This document shows, piece by piece, positions 9,000-15,883 of a stretch of 47,668 bases of DNA. The position numbers and the translations under genes were made by a program. Position 1 is the stretch's first letter. Each line of letters starts with the position of its first letter. Origin of the DNA: Myxococcales bacterium (GTDB taxonomy: Bacteria; Myxococcota_A; Polyangia; Polyangiales; Ga0077539). The notes under the pieces are model-generated. The model did no database searches, was not told the origin of the DNA, and was given only the letters and a program-made list of their open reading frames with translations. The DNA is taken from NCBI GenBank assembly GCA_013298625.1, contig JAAFIF010000078.1, positions 1 through 47,668 of the forward strand, written 5' to 3'.

Positions 9000-9404
9000 T
9001 CACTGTACTACGACGGACCCGCGGTACATGTCCATTCCGCAAGTGAAGCCGAGCTGTCCGTTGGCCGGGACGCGCACTGCGACGGCCACCGCCTGGTTGA
9101 GCGGCAGATCGCGGCGAATGCTGAGCGACGGGATCTTGAGCTCTTGTCCGCAGCACTCGTCGGTCGTGCGAAGAAACGACAGCGTGATCTCGCTGTTGGC
9201 CGCGGCGCGGATGCGCGCCGGGTGGTAACCGCTGCCATCGACGCGCACGGTGACTGTGCCCCCAGCGGCGACCGTGGCCTCTTCGCTCGCCGCGGCGTGC
9301 GAGCCGTGGTCGTGCTGCGGGGACTGCTTGCATCCGGCGAACAACGCCGCGGCGGCGATCAACGCCGACGCGACGCGAGCTTGGGCGGAAGGTCGAGTGC
9401 GCAC
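9000..9404 (-). CDS. Cupredoxin-like lipoprotein
   Basis: A 134-residue exported protein. The N-terminus has Arg residues, a hydrophobic stretch and the lipobox LFAGC, so it should be lipidated on Cys. A His-rich segment (HDHGSH) follows. The C-terminal region is a plastocyanin-like fold: EITLSFLRTTDECCGQELKIP, then FTCGMDMYRGSVVV. The FTCGM-MYRG ending is typical of the cupredoxin_1/EfeO-type domain found with copper-efflux proteins, the Cys and Met being likely copper ligands. Start is GTG at 9402-9404, since no in-frame ATG precedes the signal sequence. It diverges from the zinc-ribbon gene at 9549. Confidence 0.75.
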   Translation of the reverse strand: MRTRPSAQARVASALIAAAALFAGCKQSPQHDHGSHAAASEEATVAAGGTVTVRVDGSGYHPARIRAAANSEITLSFLRTTDECCGQELKIPSLSIRRDLPLNQAVAVAVRVPANGQLGFTCGMDMYRGSVVVQ

Positions 9405-9530
9405 GAGCGAGAGCGTACGCCAACATGGCACGCGCGCGCAGAGAAAGATGCGACAACCTGTCACTGAACGGGCGCGGCGGCGCGCGGTCGAAACCGCGAA
9501 TTCTCTGCAAAAACACTGTGTCCGACGCGT

Positions 9531-9546
9531 TGGCATCGCGCTTGAT
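9531..9546 (+). promoter_or_regulatory. Sigma-54-like site upstream of the zinc-ribbon/kinase pair
   Basis: TGGCATCGCGCTTGAT matches the sigma-54 pattern TGGCAC-N5-TTGCW at the -24 block and at TTG of the -12 block, but has A for the conserved C of the -12 GC. Its expected start point (about 9556) lies past the GTG at 9549 and just before an in-frame ATG at 9561. Confidence 0.3.
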
Positions 9547-9548
9547 TC

Positions 9549-10349
9549 GTGAGCGAAGCCATGACGCCACCTCCACATCGAACGCTCGTCTGCGCCCGCT
9601 GCGGCGCGCATCCACGCTGGGTCTTGCTGGACCCCAACGACCCGCGCCCTGTCGCCCTCTGCAGCCGCTGCTCGCAGCACAACGACTACGACTGCACGCC
9701 GCCCACGCCGCCAGCGATCGCCGCGCCGTTGCCGAAGGTCTCGCCGCTGCCGTCGGCGCGGGGCTCGTCGATCCCCACGCCCGTCGCGCTGGCTGCGGTG
9801 TTCGTCGCGGCGTTTCTTCCCAACGCAGCGGTGGCGGCGTGGCGTGGCGCCAGTCGCGTCGCGCCTGCGATCGACGCGGCGCTGCGGGTGCTCGACGGGG
9901 ACAACGACCTGCCGCCGCACGCGCCCCGCGGCGCTCGAGCTCGCGCGCTGAGCGCGCCCACGCCGCAGCCCGTGCGGCTCTCGCTCGTCGCGACGAGCGC
10001 CCCGATCGCGCAGCCCATTCTCGTTCCGTGCTCGGTCGCTCGCGCTCCGATCACTCGCGTCGACGACGGTCCCTCTGCGCAGCGCGGGCTGCTCGTGACG
10101 CGCGCGTTCGCTCGCTCGCTTCCGCCTGCGCTGGGGCTGCGCGAGCGCGACGTGATCACGCACCTCGACGGGCGCTCGGTCCTCGACGAGGCGAGCACGT
10201 TTCGCGTGTGCGGGCTCGGCGAGCGCTCGTTCGTCCTGAGCGGAGAGCGCGACGGTCGCGCGTTTTCGCGGCTCGTGCCGTGCGCGAGCGTGGCGGCGCG
10301 CCGAGAAGTTGCGCGGCGACCCGCGGCTCTGATAACCGCGAGTCGATGA
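9549..10349 (+). CDS. Zinc-ribbon membrane protein with PDZ-like C-terminus
   Basis: A 266-residue protein of unknown function. Residues 13-42 form a four-Cys zinc ribbon (CARC...CSRC), a Pro-rich linker follows, and residues 73-95 are one hydrophobic membrane segment. The C-terminal part (about residues 180-250) has the look of a PDZ domain: GLLVTRAFARSLPPALGL then RERDVITHLDGRSV. PDZ domains bind C-termini of proteins. GTG at 9549 is the longest start; ATG at 9561 is a real alternative and would fit the sigma-54-like site just upstream. Its stop overlaps the kinase start (ATGA), so the two are translationally coupled. Confidence 0.7.
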   Translation: MSEAMTPPPHRTLVCARCGAHPRWVLLDPNDPRPVALCSRCSQHNDYDCTPPTPPAIAAPLPKVSPLPSARGSSIPTPVALAAVFVAAFLPNAAVAAWRGASRVAPAIDAALRVLDGDNDLPPHAPRGARARALSAPTPQPVRLSLVATSAPIAQPILVPCSVARAPITRVDDGPSAQRGLLVTRAFARSLPPALGLRERDVITHLDGRSVLDEASTFRVCGLGERSFVLSGERDGRAFSRLVPCASVAARREVARRPAALITASR

Positions 10350-11308
10350 GGGATTTCTCAAGCGCGAGCGCGACGGGTTCGACCGCGGACGTGTTCGCGG
10401 GCCTCGAGCGCGCAGGCGCTGGCGCGATGGCCTCTGTGTTTCGTGGGACGTATGTGCGCTCGGGCAGAACCGTCGCCGTCAAGCGCGTGCTGCCCGCGCT
10501 CTCGCACAACGACCACGTGCGCCAGATGTTCGACGACGAGTGCAGGGTGCACTCGTCCCTCGAGCACCCCAAGGTCGTGCGCTACGTCACGCACGGGCGC
10601 GACGACGACGGCGCGTTTCTCGCGCTCGAATGGGTCGAGGGAACCTCCGCCCGCGCCTTCGTCGACCCCGAGCGCAAGCTCACCACCGGCGCCGCCGTCG
10701 CGATGGCGCTCGATGTCCTCGACGCCCTCGACGCCCTGCACCGCGGCCGCGCCGGCCGCCTCGCGCGAGTGGCGATCCTGCACAGGGACATCTCGCCGGC
10801 CAACGTCCTCGTCGGCGTCGACGGCGTCGCGCGCCTCGCGGATTTCGGCCTCGCCCGCGCCATGTGCTTCGCGCGAAGCACGCCGCCCGGGACGACCGCG
10901 GGCAAGCTCGGATACCTCCCGCCCGAAGTGCTCGCAGGGCGCATGCACAGCACGCGCGGAGACCTGTACGCGCTCGGCGTCGTGCTCTGGGAGGTCCTCG
11001 CGGGCGAGCGTCTCATGGGACACATCAACGACCACGCCTCGCGCGCCGCGGCGTTTGTGATCGAGCCGCGACGCTCGCTCACCGCGGTGCGACCGACGGT
11101 CTCATCCGCGATCGCCTCGGTGATCGACCGCGCGCTCGTGCTCGACCCGGCGCAGCGCTTCGCGAGCGCCGTCGAGATGGCCGAGGCCTTTCGCAGCGCC
11201 GTGAGCCGCGACGAGTGGTCGCGCGGTCGAGACCACCTCGCGCTCGCCGCGCGCGGCGACCACGTGCGCAGAGCGCGGCGCCGAAGCTCGGCGCGCTCGG
11301 TTCACTGA
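10346..11308 (+). CDS. Serine/threonine protein kinase
   Basis: A 320-residue Hanks-type kinase consisting of the catalytic domain alone. Visible motifs are the ATP-binding Lys in VAVKRVL, a glycine loop of altered form (AGAGAMASV), the catalytic loop HRDISPANVLV (Asp148, with Ser in place of the usual Lys two residues on, as in many myxobacterial kinases), DFGLAR, and PPEVLAG in the activation segment. There is no membrane segment or sensor domain, so input probably comes from partners. The coupled upstream zinc-ribbon/PDZ-like membrane protein is the obvious candidate. The C-terminus is a basic Arg-rich tail. Confidence 0.9.
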   Translation: MRDFSSASATGSTADVFAGLERAGAGAMASVFRGTYVRSGRTVAVKRVLPALSHNDHVRQMFDDECRVHSSLEHPKVVRYVTHGRDDDGAFLALEWVEGTSARAFVDPERKLTTGAAVAMALDVLDALDALHRGRAGRLARVAILHRDISPANVLVGVDGVARLADFGLARAMCFARSTPPGTTAGKLGYLPPEVLAGRMHSTRGDLYALGVVLWEVLAGERLMGHINDHASRAAAFVIEPRRSLTAVRPTVSSAIASVIDRALVLDPAQRFASAVEMAEAFRSAVSRDEWSRGRDHLALAARGDHVRRARRRSSARSVH

Positions 11309-11318
11309 CCGCGGGTCA
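11306..11318. repeat. 13-bp palindrome, copy A
   Basis: TGACCGCGGGTCA, with perfect 5-bp arms around GCG. It begins on the stop codon of the kinase gene, in the gap before the convergent exoribonuclease gene. The same 13-mer recurs at 32204 and, inverted, at 41621. Confidence 0.75.
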
Positions 11319-11354
11319 CGCTGTCGAATCGCTGACGAATCGACGCAGCACCCC

Positions 11355-13241
11355 TCACTCGTCCAGCGCGAACTCGACCCGTCCCAGCGCGGCGTCGGCG
11401 CTGACGACCCGCACGCGCACCGCCTGACCGACGGTGAAGCTCCGACGCGCCCCGCGCATGTGCGTCTCGCGCGCGTCGAGCGAGAACGGGCCTCCCGAGA
11501 GCGTGTCCATCGGGATCGTCCCTTCGACGAAGGACGCGTCGAGCTGCGCGATGATGCCAAACGAGCGCAGCCGCGTGACGCGCGCAGAGAACCGCTGGCC
11601 GATGCGCTCGGCCATGTACTGCGCCATGATCATCTTGCGCCGGTCGTTCTCGGCGCGCGTCGCGCCGCGGGCGCGCTCGTTGATGTGCCGCGCGAGGCCT
11701 TCGAGCGTCGGGTCGCCCAGGGACCAGTCCCGTCGCCCCGCGAGGTAGCGCTTGACCGTGCGGTGCACTTCGAAGTCCGCGTACCGTCGCAACGGCGAGG
11801 TAAAATGCAGGTAGAGCGGCGCTGCGAGGCCGAAGTGCACCGCGGGCTGCACCTGGTAGCGCGCCGGTCCGAGCGAGCGAAGCAGCACCGCGCGGATCGC
11901 AGGCTCGAACGGAGACCCGTCGATCTGCGCGTCGAACGCCGAGAGCGACAGCGGCGTGAGGCGCGTCCCGAAGCCCGCCGCGTAGCCGAAGTTCTCGGCG
12001 ATCTCGGCGAGGTCGATCACCGCTTCTTCGCCGGGGATCTCGTGCACGCGCAGCAGCGTCGGGACGCCGCGCTCGGTGAGCCACCGCGCCATCGCCTCGT
12101 TGGCCGCGACCATGAAGCGCTCGATCATCACGTGCGCGCTGTTGACCTTGTGCGCTTCGACCGCGCTCGCCTGGCCGGTGGCCGGATCGACGGTGATCTT
12201 CGCCTCGTCTTGCGCGATGCGAACGCCGCCGCGCCGCGCGCGAAACGCCCCGAGCCGCGCGCTCGCCGCGCGAAACCACGGCATCGACGAGCGCACCTTG
12301 TCCACGGCCGGGCTCACCTCGCCGCGGTCGAGGTACGCCGCGCACTCGTCGTAGTCGAGCCTGGCAAACGAGCGGATCAGCGAGGCGTACACGTCGACGG
12401 ACGTGACGTTGCCTTCGGGGTCGATGCGCAGCTCGCACGTGAGCGCGCGGCGATCGACCTCGGGGTGCAGCGAGAGGTGTCCCGAGGACAGCTCGTCGGG
12501 CAGCATCGGAAGCGTGCGCCCCGCGAGGTACGTGCTCGTGGCCCGGGCGCGGGCCTCGCGGTCGAGCGCGGTGTCCTTCTCGACGAAGTCCGAGGGATCC
12601 GCGATCGAGACGAACAAGCGCAGCGCGCCGTCGCGGTCCGCGGGCAGCACGGAGATGGCGTCGTCGATGTCGCGCGTGACGGGCGCATCGACAGTGACGG
12701 TCGGCAGCGAGCGAAGGTCGCGGCGTCCGTCGAGCGCGTGCGGCTTCTTGGTGAGCGCGCGGGCTTGGGCGAGGGCCTCGTCGCTCCACTCGGTGAGGAT
12801 GCGGTGGCGGGCGATCACGCGGGCGAGGGACGGGTCTTCGCCGCTGCCCGTGCGACGACGGAGGACGAGCGTGTTGCCGTCGATCGTCGTGACGACGGTC
12901 TCGCCCGGCTCGACGCTCTGCCCGCGCGCGTCGAGGGGCCAGTCGGTGTTGCTCACCTCGCGGTCGACGCGGACGAAGAGCGAGCCGCGGCGCGAGACGA
13001 CCTCGCCGACGAGCTCGGTCCGAGGCCGCTCGAAGAGCGCGAGGTCGCTCGCGGTCCAGCGTCCGTCCTCGGCGCGCGTGATCGCGGCGGCCACGACGTC
13101 GTCCGAGAGAAAGGGGTTGAGGGCGGGCGGCGCGATGAACGCGCGCAGCGGCTCGTTGCCGTCGACTTCGAGAAAGCCGAACCCGCGGGGATTCACTACG
13201 ACGCGCCCCACGACTTCGCGCCGGTCTTGTACTTCAGTCAT
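11355..13241 (-). CDS. RNase II/RNase R family 3'-5' exoribonuclease
   Basis: Processive 3'-to-5' exoribonuclease. From the N-terminus it has a cold-shock OB domain (GRVVVNPRGFGFLEV), the RNB catalytic domain and a C-terminal S1 domain (about the last 85 residues, from RFSARVTRLRSFGIIA). The catalytic Asp cluster is in VTRDIDDAIS, and the RNB landmarks TLPMLPDELSSGHLSL and FTSPLRRYADFEVHR are intact. At about 628 residues it is shorter than E. coli RNase R (813), lacking long terminal extensions. ATG at 13241 is preferred; a GTG at 13265 is also in frame. It follows rtcB by 75 bases on the same strand (51 from the GTG), so it is probably co-transcribed with the RNA ligase. Confidence 0.9.
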   Translation of the reverse strand: MTEVQDRREVVGRVVVNPRGFGFLEVDGNEPLRAFIAPPALNPFLSDDVVAAAITRAEDGRWTASDLALFERPRTELVGEVVSRRGSLFVRVDREVSNTDWPLDARGQSVEPGETVVTTIDGNTLVLRRRTGSGEDPSLARVIARHRILTEWSDEALAQARALTKKPHALDGRRDLRSLPTVTVDAPVTRDIDDAISVLPADRDGALRLFVSIADPSDFVEKDTALDREARARATSTYLAGRTLPMLPDELSSGHLSLHPEVDRRALTCELRIDPEGNVTSVDVYASLIRSFARLDYDECAAYLDRGEVSPAVDKVRSSMPWFRAASARLGAFRARRGGVRIAQDEAKITVDPATGQASAVEAHKVNSAHVMIERFMVAANEAMARWLTERGVPTLLRVHEIPGEEAVIDLAEIAENFGYAAGFGTRLTPLSLSAFDAQIDGSPFEPAIRAVLLRSLGPARYQVQPAVHFGLAAPLYLHFTSPLRRYADFEVHRTVKRYLAGRRDWSLGDPTLEGLARHINERARGATRAENDRRKMIMAQYMAERIGQRFSARVTRLRSFGIIAQLDASFVEGTIPMDTLSGGPFSLDARETHMRGARRSFTVGQAVRVRVVSADAALGRVEFALDE

Positions 13242-13316
13242 GAATTCGGCCCCGAGCGTGCGCACGTTGCGCGCAGAAAGAAACCCCCCTCTTTGCGCGG
13301 CGGCGGGGCGCTTCGC

Positions 13317-14567
13317 TCAGGACGGCGCCTTCACGACGCCGATGGGGACGAGCTCGGTCACGACCTCGAGCAGCTCGTTTTGCGCGGCGATCACCGCGTC
13401 GACGTCTTTGTATCCGTGGCCGCGCTCGTCGAGGACGCCCGCGGGGTCGTGGGTCACGAGCGTGATGCCCTTCTCGGTCATCTCGCGGAGCATGACGTCG
13501 GTCGCCTCGCGCTTCGCTCGTTCGGTCGCGTCCTTGTCGACGCGCGCGTAGCCTCCCTTGTCGCGGAAGACCTCGCCGCTCTCGTCCTTCACGTACACCT
13601 TGGGCATCATTTGTCCGCGGCTCTTCTTGCGGCCCGCGCCGTGCGAAACCGACGCGTGCGAGAGCGAGCAGCCCGTGCCGCGGCACAGAAAGCTCTTGGA
13701 CTCCATCGAGCCCGGGATCGTCACGTACGCGCCCTTCGGCGCGGCGACGGCGCCCTTGCGGTGCACGTATACGTCGCGATCATCCCAGCGCTCTTTCGAC
13801 AAGAAGTTGTGGTGCGTCTGCACGACCATCGAGACCTCGTACGCGCCAAGGACGTCGCCGATCGCGCGCTCGCACGCGGCGCGGATGAGCTCTCGGTTGG
13901 CCTCTGCGTAGCGCAGGCAGAACTCCTGTTCGGCGAGGTATCCGCGGCCCTCGTCGCTGTCCACGGGCAAGAAGGGAAACCCCTTCGGATACGTCGCGCC
14001 GAGCCGCGCGCACAGCTGCTCGGCCAGCGCGCGGTAGTGGCCGTTGACCGCCTGACCGAGCCCGCGCGAGCCCGAGTGGACCATCACCCAGAGGTCGCCG
14101 TCCGAGTCCTTCTGCAGCTCGCAGAAGTGGTTTCCTCCGCCGAGCGTCCCGAGCTGGCGGGACGCGCGCTGCGCGTGCTGCGCGACGATGGGCTCGATCG
14201 CGTCGGTGAAGGACGGCATCGCCGTGGACTCGTGCTGGTTGTAGAGCTTGCAGACCGCCTCGTTGACGCGCCCGAGGATGCTCTTGGCGATCGCGGGCGT
14301 GACGACGTCGGCGCGCAGCGAGGTCTTCATCAGGATCATTCCGCAGCCGATGTCGCCGGAGATCACGTCGGGCACGACCAGGTTCTCCGTGCCGAAGACC
14401 GTCCCGATGGGGACGCCCTTTCCCGCGTGCGCGTCGGCCATCAGCGCCAGGTCGCCGACGATCGAAGGCAGCTCGGCGATGCGCTCGATCTGCTCGACCG
14501 CGTTGGCGTCGAGGTCTCGAGCGAAGATGCGAACCGTCTTTCCGTTGGGCGTCGTGTGGAGCTTCAT
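13317..14567 (-). CDS. rtcB: RtcB, 3'-phosphate/5'-hydroxyl RNA ligase
   Basis: Joins RNA ends bearing 2',3'-cyclic or 3'-phosphate and 5'-OH, using GTP and Mn2+, to repair cleaved RNA. The 416-residue sequence carries the family's hallmark motifs: MADAHAGKGVPIG, SGDIGCGM, TLGGGNHFCEL, VMVHSGSRGLG, THHNF and VSHGAGRKKSRG. His309 in the last motif is the likely guanylylated residue (by analogy with E. coli His337). ATG at 14567 has a good Shine-Dalgarno GAAGGA 7 bases upstream. The leader carries a sigma-54-like promoter and a short hairpin. rtcR, its usual activator, is encoded about 5.4 kb away rather than next door. Confidence 0.95.
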   Translation of the reverse strand: MKLHTTPNGKTVRIFARDLDANAVEQIERIAELPSIVGDLALMADAHAGKGVPIGTVFGTENLVVPDVISGDIGCGMILMKTSLRADVVTPAIAKSILGRVNEAVCKLYNQHESTAMPSFTDAIEPIVAQHAQRASRQLGTLGGGNHFCELQKDSDGDLWVMVHSGSRGLGQAVNGHYRALAEQLCARLGATYPKGFPFLPVDSDEGRGYLAEQEFCLRYAEANRELIRAACERAIGDVLGAYEVSMVVQTHHNFLSKERWDDRDVYVHRKGAVAAPKGAYVTIPGSMESKSFLCRGTGCSLSHASVSHGAGRKKSRGQMMPKVYVKDESGEVFRDKGGYARVDKDATERAKREATDVMLREMTEKGITLVTHDPAGVLDERGHGYKDVDAVIAAQNELLEVVTELVPIGVVKAPS

Positions 14568-14584
14568 GGCGTTGTCCTTCGTGT

Positions 14585-14600
14585 CACTCTCGTGTGACGG
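14585..14600 (-). other. Hairpin in the rtcB leader
   Basis: GTCAC-N6-GTGAC forms a 5-bp stem with a 6-base loop, ending shortly before the GAAGGA ribosome-binding site. If the upstream sigma-54-like site is used, the mRNA would begin almost directly with this stem. Confidence 0.4.
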
Positions 14601-14610
14601 GAGGGACTAC

Positions 14611-14626
14611 TTCACGACGCATGCCA
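14611..14626 (-). promoter_or_regulatory. Candidate sigma-54 promoter of rtcB
   Basis: On the minus strand the sequence is TGGCATGCGTCGTGAA. It keeps TGGCA and G of the -24 block and TG plus the final A of the -12 block, with the correct 10-base spacing after GG, but has A for C in the -12 GC. The implied start is near 14600, about 33 bases before the ATG. An adjacent RtcR (a sigma-54 activator) gene makes such a promoter expected. Confidence 0.45.
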
Positions 14627-14813
14627 CTGCGCAGCAGATGCAAATATGCTGACAGAGTGCTTGTAGCGTATCGAATCGAATATCTCATCGTATCCGATCA
14701 GCGCATCGCCGCGACCCCGCGCACCGCGACCGATCTCCACCGCGCCCGTCGCGCCACCGCGGGCTCGCGGAATACGCCCGCCGTCCCGAGGCGTCGTACC
14801 GTCATCGACCGCT
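14627..14813. other. Intergenic region upstream of rtcB
   Basis: The 14640-14700 part is notably AT-richer than its surroundings and holds repeated CGTATC-type words (near 14667 and 14689). It is a reasonable place for RtcR binding sites upstream of the rtcB promoter and for the promoter of the rightward gene. No gene or tRNA is visible. Confidence 0.35.
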
Positions 14814-15857
14814 GTGAAGCTCCGATGGATCACCCTCTGCTCTGCCTCGCTCTGCGCCACCGTCGCGAGCTCGACCGCCGCCGCGCAGCCCCGCGTCGCG
14901 CTGCGCGCTGAGCGCGTCTTCGCCCGCCCCGCGCGCTGGACGGACGACGCCGCGCGATGGGCGTCCGTTCGCTTCAGCGACGACGGGACCGTCGTGATGG
15001 TTCGCACGCCTGCCAACGACGGCTCGGTGCGCGTCCTCGACTTCGCGACCGCCACGGGTCTCGCGAGCCCCGAGCGTGCCGAGCGCGTCGAGCACGCCTC
15101 GCCCGATCAGCGAATGCGCCTGCGATTCACCAGCACCGCCAACAACACCCAGTGCCGCCTCGACCGCGTCGAGCGCAGCTCGGGCGCGGCGCGATCGCTG
15201 GGCGTCCTGCTCGAGCCGTGCTCCACGGCGCAAGCGCGTCCCGCGCCTTCGTTCTCCGACGACGGCTCGCGCGTGCTCGTGCACGGCCCGCTCATGGGCG
15301 CGCCGCAAGAGACGCTGCTCAACGTCATCGACACGCAGAGCGCCGCGGTCACCTTGCGTTCGGCCTACGAAATGCGCGTCGGCGGCGGCGCCGATCCGCT
15401 CGCGCTCATCACCCCGCGCGGCGACGGCGTGCTCTGGAGCCACAACCGCAACGGCGTCGAGCTCGTCCGCGCCCCGGCGGACACCGTGGTCTACCGCGGC
15501 CCGAGCGAAGGCGTCCTCTCGCCCACGCTCCAGTGGCGCGTCGAGCTCCCGCAGTGCCCGTTCGCTGGGGACACGTGCGAGCGACGGGCGGTCTTGCGCG
15601 CGGTGGGTCGCCGCACACGAATTCAACTCGCCAGCGGATCTCCTGATGATCCGTCGTCCGCTGCGTTCAGCGCCGACGGCTCGACGCTCGCGCTCTTCGT
15701 CGCCCGCAAGCTCAGCGTGTGGAGCGTCACCGCCACGGGCGCCCGCAAGCGCGCCGAGCTCACCGTCCCCGCGGCGTTCGCTATGAGCTTCAGCGCCGAC
15801 CGCGCGCGGCTCGCCGTGGTCACCCCGCAGGGCGTCGTCGTGTACGCCCTGCGCTGA
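14814..15857 (+). CDS. Exported beta-propeller-like protein
   Basis: A 347-residue protein with a clear Sec signal peptide (about residues 1-24, ending STAAAQ). The mature part repeats a pattern of FSDDGT/SR...VLVHG or VWSV, for example VRFSDDGTVVMVR, PSFSDDGSRVLVHG and AAFSADGSTLALFV. This is typical of WD40-like/TolB-type beta-propeller blades. No catalytic motif is visible, so a periplasmic binding or scaffold role is likely, but the partner is unknown. Start is GTG at 14814, immediately before the Lys-Leu-Arg of the signal peptide. The large orphan gene follows 26 bases downstream. Confidence 0.7.
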   Translation: MKLRWITLCSASLCATVASSTAAAQPRVALRAERVFARPARWTDDAARWASVRFSDDGTVVMVRTPANDGSVRVLDFATATGLASPERAERVEHASPDQRMRLRFTSTANNTQCRLDRVERSSGAARSLGVLLEPCSTAQARPAPSFSDDGSRVLVHGPLMGAPQETLLNVIDTQSAAVTLRSAYEMRVGGGADPLALITPRGDGVLWSHNRNGVELVRAPADTVVYRGPSEGVLSPTLQWRVELPQCPFAGDTCERRAVLRAVGRRTRIQLASGSPDDPSSAAFSADGSTLALFVARKLSVWSVTATGARKRAELTVPAAFAMSFSADRARLAVVTPQGVVVYALR

Positions 15858-15867
15858 GCGCGCGCGG

Positions 15868-15875
15868 TATAGCAT
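15868..15875 (+). promoter_or_regulatory. Candidate -10 element of the 786-residue orphan gene
   Basis: TATAGCAT ends 8 bases before the ATG at 15884, so a transcript from it would be effectively leaderless. Confidence 0.3.
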
Positions 15876-15883
15876 CGGAGCCG

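Noticed and set aside
11460..14597. A 1045-codon open frame on the plus strand antisense to the exoribonuclease and rtcB genes
   Set aside because: It covers two certain genes on the other strand, its product is Arg/Ala-rich with no domain, and long antisense frames are normal at this GC content.
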